Source of the DNA: Streptomyces sp. RKAG290
GTDB lineage: Bacteria > Actinomycetota > Actinomycetes > Streptomycetales > Streptomycetaceae
Direction: 5' to 3'
DNA length: 64,000 nucleotides
Assembly: GCF_023701695.1 (NCBI RefSeq)
Contig: NZ_JAJOZC010000001.1
Span: 7,129,894-7,193,893, forward strand
Shown: positions 44,959 to 54,691 of the stretch, piece after piece
Layout of the letters: every line of letters begins with the position of its first letter
How positions within the stretch are numbered: position 1 is the stretch's first letter
Notes under the pieces: generated by a model
What the model was told of the DNA's origin: nothing
What the model saw: only the letters and a program-made list of their open reading frames with translations
Database searches by the model: none
Translations under genes and position numbers: made by a program

Positions 44959-47158
44959 TCACAGCTCGTGGCCCAGTGAGGCGCCGAGCCGCGTCACCAG
45001 GTCGTGGGCCGCGTCGGGGATCACCGTGCCGGGCGGGAACACGGCCGCTGCTCCCGCTTCGTGCAGCGCCTCGATGTCCTGCGGCGGAATCACCCCGCCC
45101 ACCACGATCATGATGTCCTCGCGGCCCTCGGCCGCGAGCTCCTCGCGGAGCGCCGGCACCAGGGTGAGGTGGCCGGCGGCGAGCGACGAGACGCCCACGA
45201 TGTGCACGTCCGCCTCGACCGCCTGCCGGGCGACTTCGCCCGGCGTCTGGAACAGCGGGCCGACATCCACGTCGAAGCCCAGGTCGGCGAAGGCGGTCGC
45301 GATCACCTTCTGGCCGCGGTCGTGACCGTCCTGGCCCATCTTGGCGACCAGGATGCGCGGGCGCCGCCCCTCCGCCTCCTCGAACGCGTCCACCAGTGCG
45401 CGGGTGCGGTCCACGGACGGCGACTCCCCTGCCTCGTTGCGGTACACACCGGAGATCGTACGGATCTGGCCCGCGTGCCGGCCGTACACCTTCTCCAGCG
45501 CGTCCGAGATCTCGCCGACGGTGGCCATCGCGCGTGCCGCGTCGACGGCCAGCGCCAGCAGGTTGCCTTCGAGCCCGGGACCCGGCTCCCGCCCGGCCGC
45601 CGCCGTCAGCGCGCCCAGCGCGTCCTGGCAGGCCTGCTCGTCGCGCTCCTCGCGCAGCCGGCGCAGCTTCTCGATCTGCTGGGTGCGCACCGAGGAGTTG
45701 TCGACCTTGAGCACGTCGATCTTCTCGTCGGTCTCGACGCGGTACTTGTTGACGCCGATGACGGGCTGGCGGCCGGAGTCGATGCGCGCCTGGGTGCGGG
45801 CGGCCGCCTCCTCGATGCGCAGCTTGGGGATGCCGGCGTCGATGGCCTTGGCCATACCGCCCGCCGCCTCGACCTCCTCGATGTGCTGCCAGGCCCGCCG
45901 CGCCAGGTCGTAGGTGAGCTTCTCCACGTACGCGCTGCCGCCCCACGGGTCGATGACCCGCCCGGTGCCGGACTCCTGCTGGAGCAGCAGCTGGGTGTTG
46001 CGGGCGATGCGCGCGGAGAAGTCCGTCGGCAACGCGAGTGCCTCGTCGAGGGCGTTGGTGTGCAGCGACTGGGTGTGACCCTGGGTCGCCGCCATCGCCT
46101 CCACGCAGGTCCTGGTGACGTTGTTGAACACGTCCTGGGCGGTCAGCGACCAGCCCGAGGTCTGCGAATGAGTGCGCAGCGAGAGCGACTTGGGGTTCTT
46201 GGGCTCGAACTCCCGGACCAGCTTGGCCCACAGCAGCCGGGCCGCCCGCAGCTTTGCGATCTCCATGAAGAAGTTCATGCCGATCGCCCAGAAGAACGAC
46301 AGTCGCGGCGCGAAGGCGTCCACGTCGAGTCCGGTGTCCCGCCCGGCCCGCAGGTACTCCACGCCGTCGGCCAGGGTGTACGCCAGCTCCAGATCGGCCG
46401 TGGCTCCGGCCTCCTGGATGTGGTACCCGGAGATGGAGATCGAGTTGTAGCGAGGCATCCGCTGCGAGGTGAACGCGAAGATGTCGGAGATGATCCGCAT
46501 CGAGGGCTTCGGCGGATAGATGTAGGTGTTGCGGACCATGAACTCCTTCAGGATGTCGTTCTGAATGGTCCCGGCCAGCTTCTCGGGCGGCACACCCTGT
46601 TCCTCGGCGGCCACGATGTACAGCGCGAGTACGGGAAGCACGGCGCCGTTCATCGTCATCGAGACCGACATCTTGTCCAGCGGGATGCCCTCGAACAGCT
46701 GCCGCATGTCGTAGATCGAGTCGATCGCGACCCCGCCATGCCGACGTCGCCGGTCACCCGCGGGTGGTCGCTGTCGTAGCCCCGGTGGGTCGGCAGGTCG
46801 AAGGCGACGGAGAGCCCCTTCTGTCCGGCCGCGAGGTTACGGCGTAGAAGGCGTTGGACTCCTCGGCGGTGGAGAAACCCGCGTACTGCCGGATCGTCCA
46901 CGGCTGGTTGACGTACATCGTCGGGTACGGGCCCCGCAGATACGGAGCCACCCCCGGATACGTGCCGAGGAAGTCGAGTTCCTCCAGGTCCTGGCCCGTG
47001 TACAGCGGTTTGACCGCGATGCCTTCCGGGGTCTCCCAGAGCAGGTCGCCGTCGGAGCTCCCGGAGGACTCCTTCACCGCGGCACGCCACTGGTCCTCGC
47101 CCACCTCGGCGCCGCCGCCCGGCCCGAGGTCGATGTCGGAGAAGTCGGGGATCCGCAT
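44959..47158 (-). CDS. mutB: Methylmalonyl-CoA mutase large subunit, two frameshifts
   Basis: About 733 aa. ATG 47158 overlaps the mutA stop by one base (TAATG). N-terminal TIM barrel: Y-P-T-M-Y-V-N-Q-P-W-T-I-R-Q-Y-A-G-F-S-T, L-S-V-A-F-D-L-P-T-H-R-G-Y-D-S-D and S-M-T-M-N-G-A-V-L-P. C-terminal B12 domain: K-M-G-Q-D-G-H-D-R-G (lower-ligand His, about residue 610), then V-G-V-S-S-L-A-A-G-H and V-V-G-G-V-I-P-P. One-base losses near 46842 (T-A-C-G-C-C for TACCGCC) and 46735 (GGGG for GGGGG) interrupt the N-terminal third. Isomerises methylmalonyl-CoA and succinyl-CoA with adenosylcobalamin. Confidence 0.95.
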
Positions 47159-49011
47159 TACGCCACACCCATACGGTCGAGAACGGAAGAGAGCACGGCC
47201 ACCACGTCGCAGCCGGCGAAGACGTATTCGTCGACACCGGGGTGATCGCCGGGCCGCCCCGCCAGGTACACCCGCTGCGCACCCGCCGACACGAGCGCCT
47301 CGGCGACCTCGCCGGCCTGCTCGGCGTACAGGGCGTCGCTGGAGCACAAGCAGGCCACGTCGGTCCCGCTGGCCGCGAAGGCCGCGGCGGCCGACGAGGC
47401 GTCCACCCGCAACGGCTCGTGGACCGGCTCGATGCCGCCCGCCTGGAAGAGGTTCGCGGCGAACGAGGCCCGCGCGGTGTGCGCCGCGGCGGGGCCGAGC
47501 GCGGCGATGAACACCCGCGGCCGGCGGCCGGTCGCCGCCAGGTGCGCGTCCGAGCGGGCGCGCAGCTCCTCGAACGCCTCGTCACGCCGGACCACCGGCA
47601 GACCGCCCTGCGGGGCGGCCACCGGGACGGCCTTGCGCTCCACCGCGCGCTCGGCGAGCTGGGGAACTCGCTGACGCCGGTGATCGGCTCCTTGCGCCGC
47701 GCCAGGTTCTTCTTGCGCGCCGCCCAGGTGGCCGCGAGCCGTTCCGCGACCGTTCCGGAGGCCAGCGCGGCCGCCTGGCCACCCGCCCGCTCGATCTCCT
47801 GGAAGAACGCCCAAGCGGAGTCGGCGAGTTCGTCGGTGAGCCGCTCCACGTACCAGGAGCCGCCGGCCGGGTCGATGACCCGGGCCAGATGGGACTCCTC
47901 CAGCAGGATCGTCGAGGTGTTACGGGCGATGCGGCGCGCGAACGCGTCCGGCAGGCCGAGCGCGTGATCGAACGGCAGCACGGTCACCGCATCGGCCCCG
48001 CCGACTCCGGCGCCCAGACAGGCCAGCGTCGTCCGCAGCATGTTCACCCACGGATCGCGCCGGGTCATCATCACCGGCGAGGTCACGGCGTGCTGTCGCT
48101 GCGCCCCGCCCTCCGGGGCCCCGCAGACCTCGGCGACCCGCGCCCACAGCCGGCGCGCGGCCCGCAGTTTGGCGATCGTCAGGAACTGGTCGGCGGTGGC
48201 GGCGTAGCGGAACTCCAGCTGCGCGCAGGCCTCCTCGACACCGAGACCCGCCTCGGTCAGCGCCCGCAGGTAGGCGACCCCGGTGGCCAGCGAACTGCCC
48301 AGTTCCTGGGCGGCCGAGCCACCGGCCTCGTGGTACGGCATCGCATCCACCGTCAGTGCCCGGAGTCCCGGGTACTCGCGCGTGCACCGCTGCGCCCAGC
48401 TGATCGCGGCTGTCAGGTCCGGTGCGCCGCCGCTGCGGGCCGCCTGCCCCAGCGGATCGGCGCCAAGACTGCCGCGCACCGACTTCGCGGGAACCTCGCG
48501 CTCCGCGTAGAGGCGGAGCAACTCGGTTGCTGCGGCGTCCAGTTCGTCCCCCGCGTCGAGCGCGACCGGAGCGAGATCGAGGTAGACGCCGTCCAGCGCC
48601 CGTGCCAGACCGGAGACCGGCACACCGCCGGCGCCTCCCACGGTCAGCCACAGCGAGGTGACACCGTTCTCCAGATCCGCGAGCACGGCCTCGTTGAGCC
48701 GGGCGGGATCCGGCGAACCGTGCCGCTGCCGTACGCCCCAGCCGCCCGCCGTACTGCCTTCGGGCTTGCTGCCGCGGGTGAAGGGGGCGAATCCCGGGAG
48801 ACCGGCATCGGGCGCGTCGTCGCGCGAGGTGTAGAGGGGCGGGTGATGAGCCGTCCTCCACCGTGGTGGACAGTGCTTCCTCGGCGGCCGAACCCGAAAC
48901 GTCCTTGCCCGACTTGCGCAGCACACCCTCGACGAGGCTCTGCCACTGCTCATGGGCGGGATCAGGGAATTCGGCGGCCAACGAAAGCCCGTCAGCAGGC
49001 TGGACCGTCAT
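47158..49011 (-). CDS. mutA: Methylmalonyl-CoA mutase small subunit, three frameshifts
   Basis: About 618 aa. ATG 49011 opens M-T-V-Q-P-A-D-G-L-S-L-A-A-E-F-P-D. Two losses near 48845-48857 separate this from the conserved L-I-T-R-P-L-Y-T-S-R-D-D-A, and one near 47663 splits off the C-terminal third (R-V-F-I-A-A-L-G-P, F-A-G-C-D-V-V). Core matches the non-catalytic subunit: M-P-Y-H-E-A-G-G-S-A-A-Q-E-L, L-R-A-A-R-R-L-W-A-R-V, V-I-D-P-A-G-G-S-W-Y-V-E. It partners MutB in the heterodimer; the B12 His is not present in its C-terminal domain, as usual. Confidence 0.93.
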
Positions 49012-49234
49012 GCCCAGATGCTAGGGCAGGTCTCAGATGGGCAGCAGGGGTGCGGCCTGTGACCTTGCCCTCTCCGAACGCACTTGATCCTTTACGTACT
49101 GTCCAGTAACACCCGGCGGGGTGAATCGGCCCCGCATCCCCGTCCGGAACACCGTCAGATGATTTGCCATAGTGCAGCACCAAATGACCGAAGTTATGCT
49201 GCTGGCAATCCATCCCTCCGGAGAGGACACGCCC

Positions 49235-49663
49235 GTGGCTGTCGGACCTGTGGAGTACCTCGTCGTCGCCTTCCCCGGCAGCCGGTTCACCGGCGCGATC
49301 GCCCCGGCGCTGGCCGACGCGGTCGCATCGAAGGCGGTGCGCATCCTCGACCTGACCTTCGTGTACCGGGCCGAGGACGGCACCATCGAGATCGTCGAGC
49401 TGGAGGACCTCGATCCCGGCGAGCTCGTCTCGTTCGAGCCGGTCGAGGGCGAGGTCACCGGCATGCTGAACAGCGACGACATCCGGGAGCTGGGCGAGAG
49501 GGTGCCGCCGGGCAGCTCCGCGGCGCTGATCGTGTGGGAGGACCTCTGGGCGGTGCCGCTCACCGAGGCCGTCCGCGCGTCCGGCGGACAGCTCATCGCC
49601 CACGAGCGGATCCCCGCCGAGGTCGCGGAGGCGGCGGCATCCGCCGCCGGTTCCGCCCGCTGA
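49235..49663 (+). CDS. DUF6325 family protein
   Basis: 142 aa. GTG 49235 is preferred: GGAGAGGA precedes it and it gives the family start M-A-V-G-P-V-E-Y-L-V-V-A-F-P-G. Alternating strand/helix pattern with I-L-D-L-T-F-V-Y-R and A-L-I-V-W-E-D-L-W-A-V-P. Conserved in Streptomyces, without known function. It is divergent from mutA (223-bp gap) and followed 30 bp on by a SHOCT protein, a common pairing. Confidence 0.8.
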   Translation: MAVGPVEYLVVAFPGSRFTGAIAPALADAVASKAVRILDLTFVYRAEDGTIEIVELEDLDPGELVSFEPVEGEVTGMLNSDDIRELGERVPPGSSAALIVWEDLWAVPLTEAVRASGGQLIAHERIPAEVAEAAASAAGSAR

Positions 49664-49693
49664 CACCGCACCCGCACCGGAAGGGCGTACGAC

Positions 49694-50002
49694 ATGCCGA
49701 TTTTTCGAGGACCTGGGATGAACCGCCGCGGGCCCGGCCTGCTGGGCGCGGTGGCGCGCACGGCCGTCGTCGCCGGCACCGCCTCCGCGGTCAGTGGCCG
49801 GGTCCAGCAGCGCCAGCAGACGAAGTTCGCCGAACAGGACGCGGAGCGGGCAGCCGGGCAGCCGGTCGCCGAGCCGGTGGCCGAGGAGCCGCCCGCGGAC
49901 GACGTGATCAGCCAGCTGGAGCGGCTGGCCGAGCTGAAGAAGCAGGGCATCCTCACGGACGCGGAGTTCATCGCGCAGAAGACGAGACTTCTGGCGGAGT
50001 GA
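49694..50002 (+). CDS. SHOCT-domain small protein
   Basis: 102 aa, ATG 49694. N-terminal hydrophobic Ala/Val-rich segment (L-L-G-A-V-A-R-T-A-V-V-A-G-T-A), then an acidic linker, and a C-terminal SHOCT motif: L-E-R-L-A-E-L-K-K-Q-G-I-L-T-D-A-E-F-I-A-Q-K. SHOCT domains are short oligomerisation modules at protein termini. It forms a pair with the DUF6325 gene; function unknown. Confidence 0.88.
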   Translation: MPIFRGPGMNRRGPGLLGAVARTAVVAGTASAVSGRVQQRQQTKFAEQDAERAAGQPVAEPVAEEPPADDVISQLERLAELKKQGILTDAEFIAQKTRLLAE

Positions 50003-50258
50003 GCGCGGCCACGGCGCAGGCGCGGGGCGGCCCCGTCCGGAATTGATGTCCTCGCCCCCTTCCCGGTGAATTCGATGCGCCGGGCCACCGGTCGAGGCAA
50101 CGGCAGTGCAGGACGTCGTGACCACTTCTCTCCCGTACCTCCCGGCCCTCGTCCATGTGTGCAGCGCCGCAGGCCAGGAGGCCGGCGGCGACGCTTTCCC
50201 ATGCCTCTCGCGTGCCCGGCACGCCCGATCGGCGGTCCCCGGCGTTTTACTTTGTCCA

Positions 50259-50323
50259 TTTCCCGACATCATGCGACTTTTGATCCGGCCAAGCCGAAAT
50301 CAATTCGGATACGTGTCGGGAAA
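50259..50323 (+). promoter_or_regulatory. Long-range inverted repeat in the phosphatase leader
   Basis: TTTCCCGACA (50259-50268) pairs perfectly with TGTCGGGAAA (50314-50323) across 45 bases; an inner CCGAA/TTCGG pair (about 50293-50307) adds a second stem. The right arm ends two bases before the GAGGAAG ribosome site of the GTG 50338 gene. The 335-bp gap 50003-50337 holds nothing else recognised. Confidence 0.5.
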
Positions 50324-50337
50324 AGAGGAAGTTCATC

Positions 50338-51133
50338 GTGCAAACCGTCAGGGCCGTCCCGGCAGTCTCTGTTCTCAATCTGCGCGACCTGGGCGGCATC
50401 GACCTGGGCGCCGGCCGCCAGGTGCGGCCCGGCATCGTCCTGCGCTCCGGCCAGCTCAGCGGGCTGGGTCCGGCGGACGATGCCACGGTGGCGGCGCTCG
50501 GCGTCCGTACGGTCGTGGACCTGCGGACCGCTGACGAGCGCGCGTCGGCCCCCGACCGCCTGCCGCCCGGAGCCCGGCTCTTCGTGGCCGACGTGCTCGG
50601 GACAACCCGGGCGTGGCCCCCGCCCGCCTCCGGGCGCTGCTCGCCGACCCGGTCGAGGCGGAGCGGCTGCTCGGGGACGGAAAGGCCGAGGAGATGTTCG
50701 CGGAGACGTACCGGCAGATGGTTCTCTCGCCACGTGCCGCGGCCGCGTACCGGGCCCTCGTCGACACGGTTGCCGACGGTGCCTCGCACCCCGTGCTCTT
50801 CCACTGCACCGCGGGCAAGGACCGCACGGGCTGGGCGGCGGCCCTGCTGCTGCTCCTTGTCGGTGCCGCGCGTGACGTGGTGCGGGCCGAGTACCTCGCG
50901 GTGAATCCGGTGGTGCGGGTCGCCTTCCGGCCCCATGTGCAGAGCTTCCTCGACGCGGGCGGCGACCCGGAGATCGCCTCCGCGATCATCGAGGTCCGTC
51001 CCCGTTACCTCGACACGGCGATGGACGCCATGGACGAGCGATGGGGAGGCTGGACGGATACGCCCGCGACGGGCTGCGCATCCCCGAAGCCACGCTGCGG
51101 CGCCTGCGTGGCGAGCTGGTGGCGGCCGTCTAG
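50338..51133 (+). CDS. Tyrosine-protein phosphatase (Tyr_phosphatase_3 family), two frameshifts
   Basis: About 265 aa from GTG 50338 after GAGGAAG. N-terminal N-L-R-D-L-G-G-I (about 12-19) and R-S-G-Q-L-S typify the PtpB/MptpB-like bacterial family. The P-loop H-C-T-A-G-K-D-R-T-G carries the C-x5-R active site. A loss near 50602 (GGGACAACC for GGGGACAACC) and another near 51050 interrupt the frame; repairing them gives the C-terminus L-D-G-Y-A-R-D-G-L-R-I-P-E-A-T-L. It may dephosphorylate Tyr or phosphoinositide substrates. Its TAG stop overlaps the stop of the convergent MerR gene at a CTAG. Confidence 0.88.
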
Positions 51134-51896
51134 GGGCTCTCGTCGTCCTGGCGGGCCAGGTCCGGCTGTGTCCGGCTAGGTCCGAGCCGTCGCGGCGAGG
51201 ACCCAGCTGAGCGGGCGGAGGCGTCGAGGAGGGCGCGGGAGCGAACCGCGATACTCGCGTCACGGGCCGCCAGCGCGGCCAGCACGTCCTGTGCGCGGCG
51301 CCCGCGCCGTAGGTCCGGCATCAGGGACCGCAGGGGGCGATGCGATACCCGGCGCCGCGTAGCTGGTGCACGATCCGGGCGTCACGCGCCTGGGCCGGCG
51401 AGTACCGGCGCCTCCCTCGTGGTGGCACCCGGTCGGGGACAACGAGCCCCTCGGCGTCCCAGTGCCGCAATGTCGAGGCGCGCACGCCGAGCGCGACGGC
51501 GAGTTCCAGGACGCTCATCGAGTCCGATGGGCGGACGTCCTCGACCGGCTCGGCGGAGATCGCCTCCGCCGCCTCCCCGGCAAGCCTGAGGTCCGTACGC
51601 TCCCGGTCGAGCCGGGCGTGTGCCGCGTCGAACAGGGCCAGTACCGCCGAGGCCGGACGCCGATGTGCGGCACGAACGATCCGCTTGGCCTCGACCGGAC
51701 CGGTGCCTACGGCCAGTGCCCCGTAGGCCAGCGCGGAACGCAGGTGCACCTCTCCATAGATCCGGTAGCCCGCGGGTGTGCGCGCCACCGGCGGCAGCAC
51801 GCCGTCGCGTTCCAGGTTGCGCACCTGCTGAACCGAGCATCCGGCGTGTCGCGCGACATCGACCGTGCGCATGGCCGACGACTTGAGGGTGGCCAC
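51130..51896 (-). CDS. Double MerR-type HTH regulator, frameshifted
   Basis: About 255 aa. Residues 9-75 are a MerR helix-turn-helix (V-D-V-A-R-H-A-G-C-S-V-Q-Q-V-R-N-L-E-R-D-G-V-L, then R-T-P-A-G-Y-R-I-Y). Residues 125-185 form a second, V-L-E-L-A-V-A-L-G-V-R-A-S-T-L-R-H-W-D-A-E-G. A missing C in the run at about 51334-51338 cuts off the tail L-M-P-D-L-R-R-G-R-R-A, which reappears in the next frame to 51130. Two HTH modules in one chain allow recognition of asymmetric or paired sites. Divergent from a DUF6194 gene 62 bp away, its likely target. Confidence 0.85.
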
Positions 51897-51958
51897 CGAT
51901 TTCCCTTCGGTTCTCGGCTCAAAGTCTCCACAAGCACCTTAATGAAACGCTTGAGGAC

Positions 51959-52423
51959 ATGACCATCGACGAACTCATCGACTTCATGCAAGGCCTCGAC
52001 GGCGTCCTGGCCGTCAGGCCCGGACCCGGCGACGGCTCACCGGAGATCAGTTGGGGCGACACGTTCTTCTCCTACGCGCCTGACGGCGTCGCGCCGAAGG
52101 CAACGCAGCCCTTCGCGACGATCGTGACGAAGAACTACCCGGGCGACGAGAGATCGCGCCTGGACCGCCCGGGTGCGTTCCGCGTCAACATCGCCGCTGG
52201 GAAGGAGGTCTTCGCCGACCGGACCGGCCACGCCCCGCGGGAACCGGCCGCCGACGACGACCTCGGCATCGCCGACGCCGTGACGGCGCACCCCGTCTAC
52301 GGCTCCGCCGGCTGGCTCGCGGTGGTGAATCCGGGGAGGCGGACCGATGCGGCAACCCGCCGGCTGCTCCGCGATGCCTGGCTCCTCGCACGCTCGCGCC
52401 ATGAGCGGCGTACTACTGGGTGA
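51959..52423 (+). CDS. DUF6194 family protein
   Basis: 154 aa, ATG 51959. Opening M-T-I-D-E-L-I-D-F-M, W-G-D-T-F-F-S-Y-A-P-D, P-F-A-T-I-V-T-K-N-Y-P-G-D and F-R-V-N-I-A-A-G-K-E are the features of the Streptomyces DUF6194 family, related to uncharacterised MmcQ/YjbR-like folds. H-P-V-Y-G-S-A-G-W-L near residue 115 is conserved. Function unknown; divergently arranged with the double-MerR regulator. Confidence 0.8.
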   Translation: MTIDELIDFMQGLDGVLAVRPGPGDGSPEISWGDTFFSYAPDGVAPKATQPFATIVTKNYPGDERSRLDRPGAFRVNIAAGKEVFADRTGHAPREPAADDDLGIADAVTAHPVYGSAGWLAVVNPGRRTDAATRRLLRDAWLLARSRHERRTTG

Positions 52424-52479
52424 GGGCCCGGTGCGTAGTCCGGTTCACGTGCGTCGCTGAACGCCGCAGCCCGCGCGGC

Positions 52480-53547
52480 TCATCCGCGGTCGGCCGCCGC
52501 ACGCAGGGGCGCTCCGGCACGGTGCAGGCTGCCGAGCGCCTGACGGTAGGAGCCGATGAGTCCCGTCTCGGTGTAGCCGAGGCCGAGTTCCTGGCAGTAA
52601 CGCCGGACGACGGGCTGGGCCTTGCGCAATTGCGGAGTGGGCATGCTGGGGAACAGGTGGTGCTCGATCTGGTAGTTGAGCCCGCCCAGCGCGATGTCGG
52701 TGAACCAGCCCCCGCGCACATTGCGCGAGGTGAGGACCTGCCTGCGGAGGAAGTCGGGGAGGTCGTCCCCCGAGAACATCGGCATTCCCTTGTGGTTGGG
52801 GGCGAAGATGGAACCCAGGTAGATACCGAACAGGCACTGGTGCACCGCGAGGAACGCGAGCGCCTTGCCGGGCGGCAGTACCAGCAGGAGTGCGGTGAGA
52901 TAGAGCGCGAAGTGCGCGATCAGCAGCGTGCCTTCCGTCCACCGCTGCTTCAGCGAACGGTCCGCCAGCGCCCTGACTCCCGCGACGTGCAGGCTGAACC
53001 CCTCCAGTGCCAGGAGCGGGAAGAAGAGGTACGCCTGCCGGCCGCCCAGCAGCCTGGGCAGACCACGGGCCGCTCGCGCCTGGTCCTCGTTCCACACCAG
53101 GACGTCCGGGAGGACATCGGGGTCGAGCTCCTCGTTGTTGGGGTTGGCGTGGTGCCGTGTGTGCTTGTCCTGCCACCAGCCGTAGCCCATGCCGATGACC
53201 AGATTCCCGGCGATGCGGCCCGTCCGTGCGCTGGCCCGGCGCAGCCGGAACACCTGGCGGTGCCCGACATCGTGGGCCACCAGGGCGACCTGGCCGAAGA
53301 CGACAGCGAGGAACGCGGCCACGCCGAGTGTCCACCAGCTGTTGCCGACCAGGACGAACGCGGTCCAGCCCGCCGCGCACAGCGCGGTGACGAGGGAGAT
53401 GCGGAGCAGGTAGTAGCCGGGCCGCCTGCGCATCAGGCCGCTCTCGGTGATCGTTCGTGCCAGCCGGGCGAAGTCGCTTCCCGCCCGTCCGTCCGTCACT
53501 GCAGGTGCTGCTGGGGACGCAGGGTCTTGCGCGGTATGAATCGACAT
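52480..53547 (-). CDS. Membrane fatty acid desaturase (front-end/acyl-CoA type)
   Basis: 355 aa. Three histidine boxes bind the di-iron centre: H-D-V-G-H (about 92-96), H-T-R-H-H (about 128-132) and Q-I-E-H-H (about 295-299). The Q in the third box is typical of delta-6/front-end-like desaturases, also found in the actinobacterial acyl-lipid group. Four hydrophobic spans flank the boxes. Introduces a double bond into membrane acyl chains, probably in response to cold or fluidity. It stands alone; no electron-donor gene is adjacent. Confidence 0.92.
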   Translation of the reverse strand: MSIHTAQDPASPAAPAVTDGRAGSDFARLARTITESGLMRRRPGYYLLRISLVTALCAAGWTAFVLVGNSWWTLGVAAFLAVVFGQVALVAHDVGHRQVFRLRRASARTGRIAGNLVIGMGYGWWQDKHTRHHANPNNEELDPDVLPDVLVWNEDQARAARGLPRLLGGRQAYLFFPLLALEGFSLHVAGVRALADRSLKQRWTEGTLLIAHFALYLTALLLVLPPGKALAFLAVHQCLFGIYLGSIFAPNHKGMPMFSGDDLPDFLRRQVLTSRNVRGGWFTDIALGGLNYQIEHHLFPSMPTPQLRKAQPVVRRYCQELGLGYTETGLIGSYRQALGSLHRAGAPLRAAADRG

Positions 53548-53840
53548 GGCATCAACGCCTCACGGATAGCCGAGTTGAACCACACGGCACGCTCGGCCAT
53601 GTGTGAAATGCATCCACGGGTGAAGGGGCAGGCGGTGCGACGGGCCCAGGCCGGTCGGCGGTCGTCCTGCCCGTACAGGCGCGCTACGGCGACTGTCGCT
53701 GAGTTCCCTGGAACGGGCCGTGGTGTCCCGGGGCGCCCGCAGGAGGGCGGGGCTGGGGCTTACCGGGCCTCATCGTAGCCGTCTGCGGGTTGCGCCCGCA
53801 TAAACGATGCCCGGCGGCCCCTGAGGGCGGCCGGGCGACT

Positions 53841-53868
53841 GCCCCCGGCACTGGTGAGTGCCGGGGGC
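53841..53868 (-). terminator. Terminator in the gap upstream of the desaturase
   Basis: 11-bp perfect stem (53841-53851 with 53858-53868), 6-base loop, 129 bp past the stop of the minus-strand gene ending at 53997. A smaller TGCGGG/CCCGCA hairpin lies at about 53780-53797. The rest of 53548-53996 should hold the desaturase promoter but no clear element was seen. Confidence 0.8.
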
Positions 53869-53996
53869 AGGAGGTGCAGACGGTAAAGGGGGCGCGGGGG
53901 CCCTCGCCCCACGGTGGGGGCGCCGTCGCGCGGGGCCTCGTGTGTCCGCCCTCTGCCGCGCAGGAAGCTGCGAGCAGCGGGCGAAGACCACTCGCC

Positions 53997-54691
53997 TCAC
54001 ACGTTCAGGAGCCGTTCGGTGAGGTCACGGTACTGCTGCAGGGTGACCCGCAGTTCCTCGGTGCGCGTCTCGGATTCCGTGCCCTGCTGCCGCGAGTTCA
54101 GTTCACGGCGTCGCTCCTTGAGAGCGCTCGCGAGACCCTCGACGGCTGCGTCGAAGGTGCTTCCGGCCTCCTCGACCGCTCGAAGGGGCTCTCGACGAAT
54201 TCGGTCACCGCGTGCTGGAGCCGCTGGGAGAGCTTGCCCTGATCGCCCTCCGGGAAGAGCTGCTTCGCCCCAGCGGTGGCCTTTCTGGGCGTGTCGCCAG
54301 GGGTGAGGGACGGCTTGCGGTCCGGCGCCGTGCTGCCTGAGGTGGTGGGGTCCACCGCCGTGCCGGTGTCGAGGGCCGACTTCCGCGACTTCTGTGCCGC
54401 GTCGGGCCGCTCGGCCGGGTCGAGCCGCTCGGCCTCATCGGTACGCGAAGTCTGGGTGGCGCCGGTCCTGGTGGCGGAGTCCGCGGTCCCCGAGGACCGC
54501 CGGCCGGGGCTCACCTCGCTGTCCTTCGACCGGTCAGGGGTGACCGGAGCCTGGGCCCCGCTCCGTGTGTCGTTCCCGGTGCCGTTCCCGGTGCCGGAGT
54601 TCGCGGCCCGGTCGGGGGTGACCGGACTCCGCTCGGCGCCCTCGGGCGACTCGGCGGGGATACGCGGGGTGCGCTCGGTGTCGTACGTCAT
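53997..54691 (-). CDS. Hypothetical Ser/Thr/Pro-rich protein with coiled-coil C-terminus, frameshifted
   Basis: About 231 aa. The first 130 residues are low-complexity, polar and rich in Thr/Asp/Pro with a repeated S/A-P-V-T-P-D-R element, probably disordered. A conserved-looking core L-F-P-E-G-D-Q-G-K-L-S-Q-R-L-Q-H-A-V follows. The frame is lost near 54178; adding one G gives F-E-A-V-E-E-A-G-S-T-F-D-A-A-V, then an Arg/Glu/Gln helix (about 190-231) ending L-T-E-R-L-L-N-V at TGA 53997. Family not recognised. ATGA overlap with the membrane-anchored gene upstream marks a two-gene operon. Confidence 0.7.
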
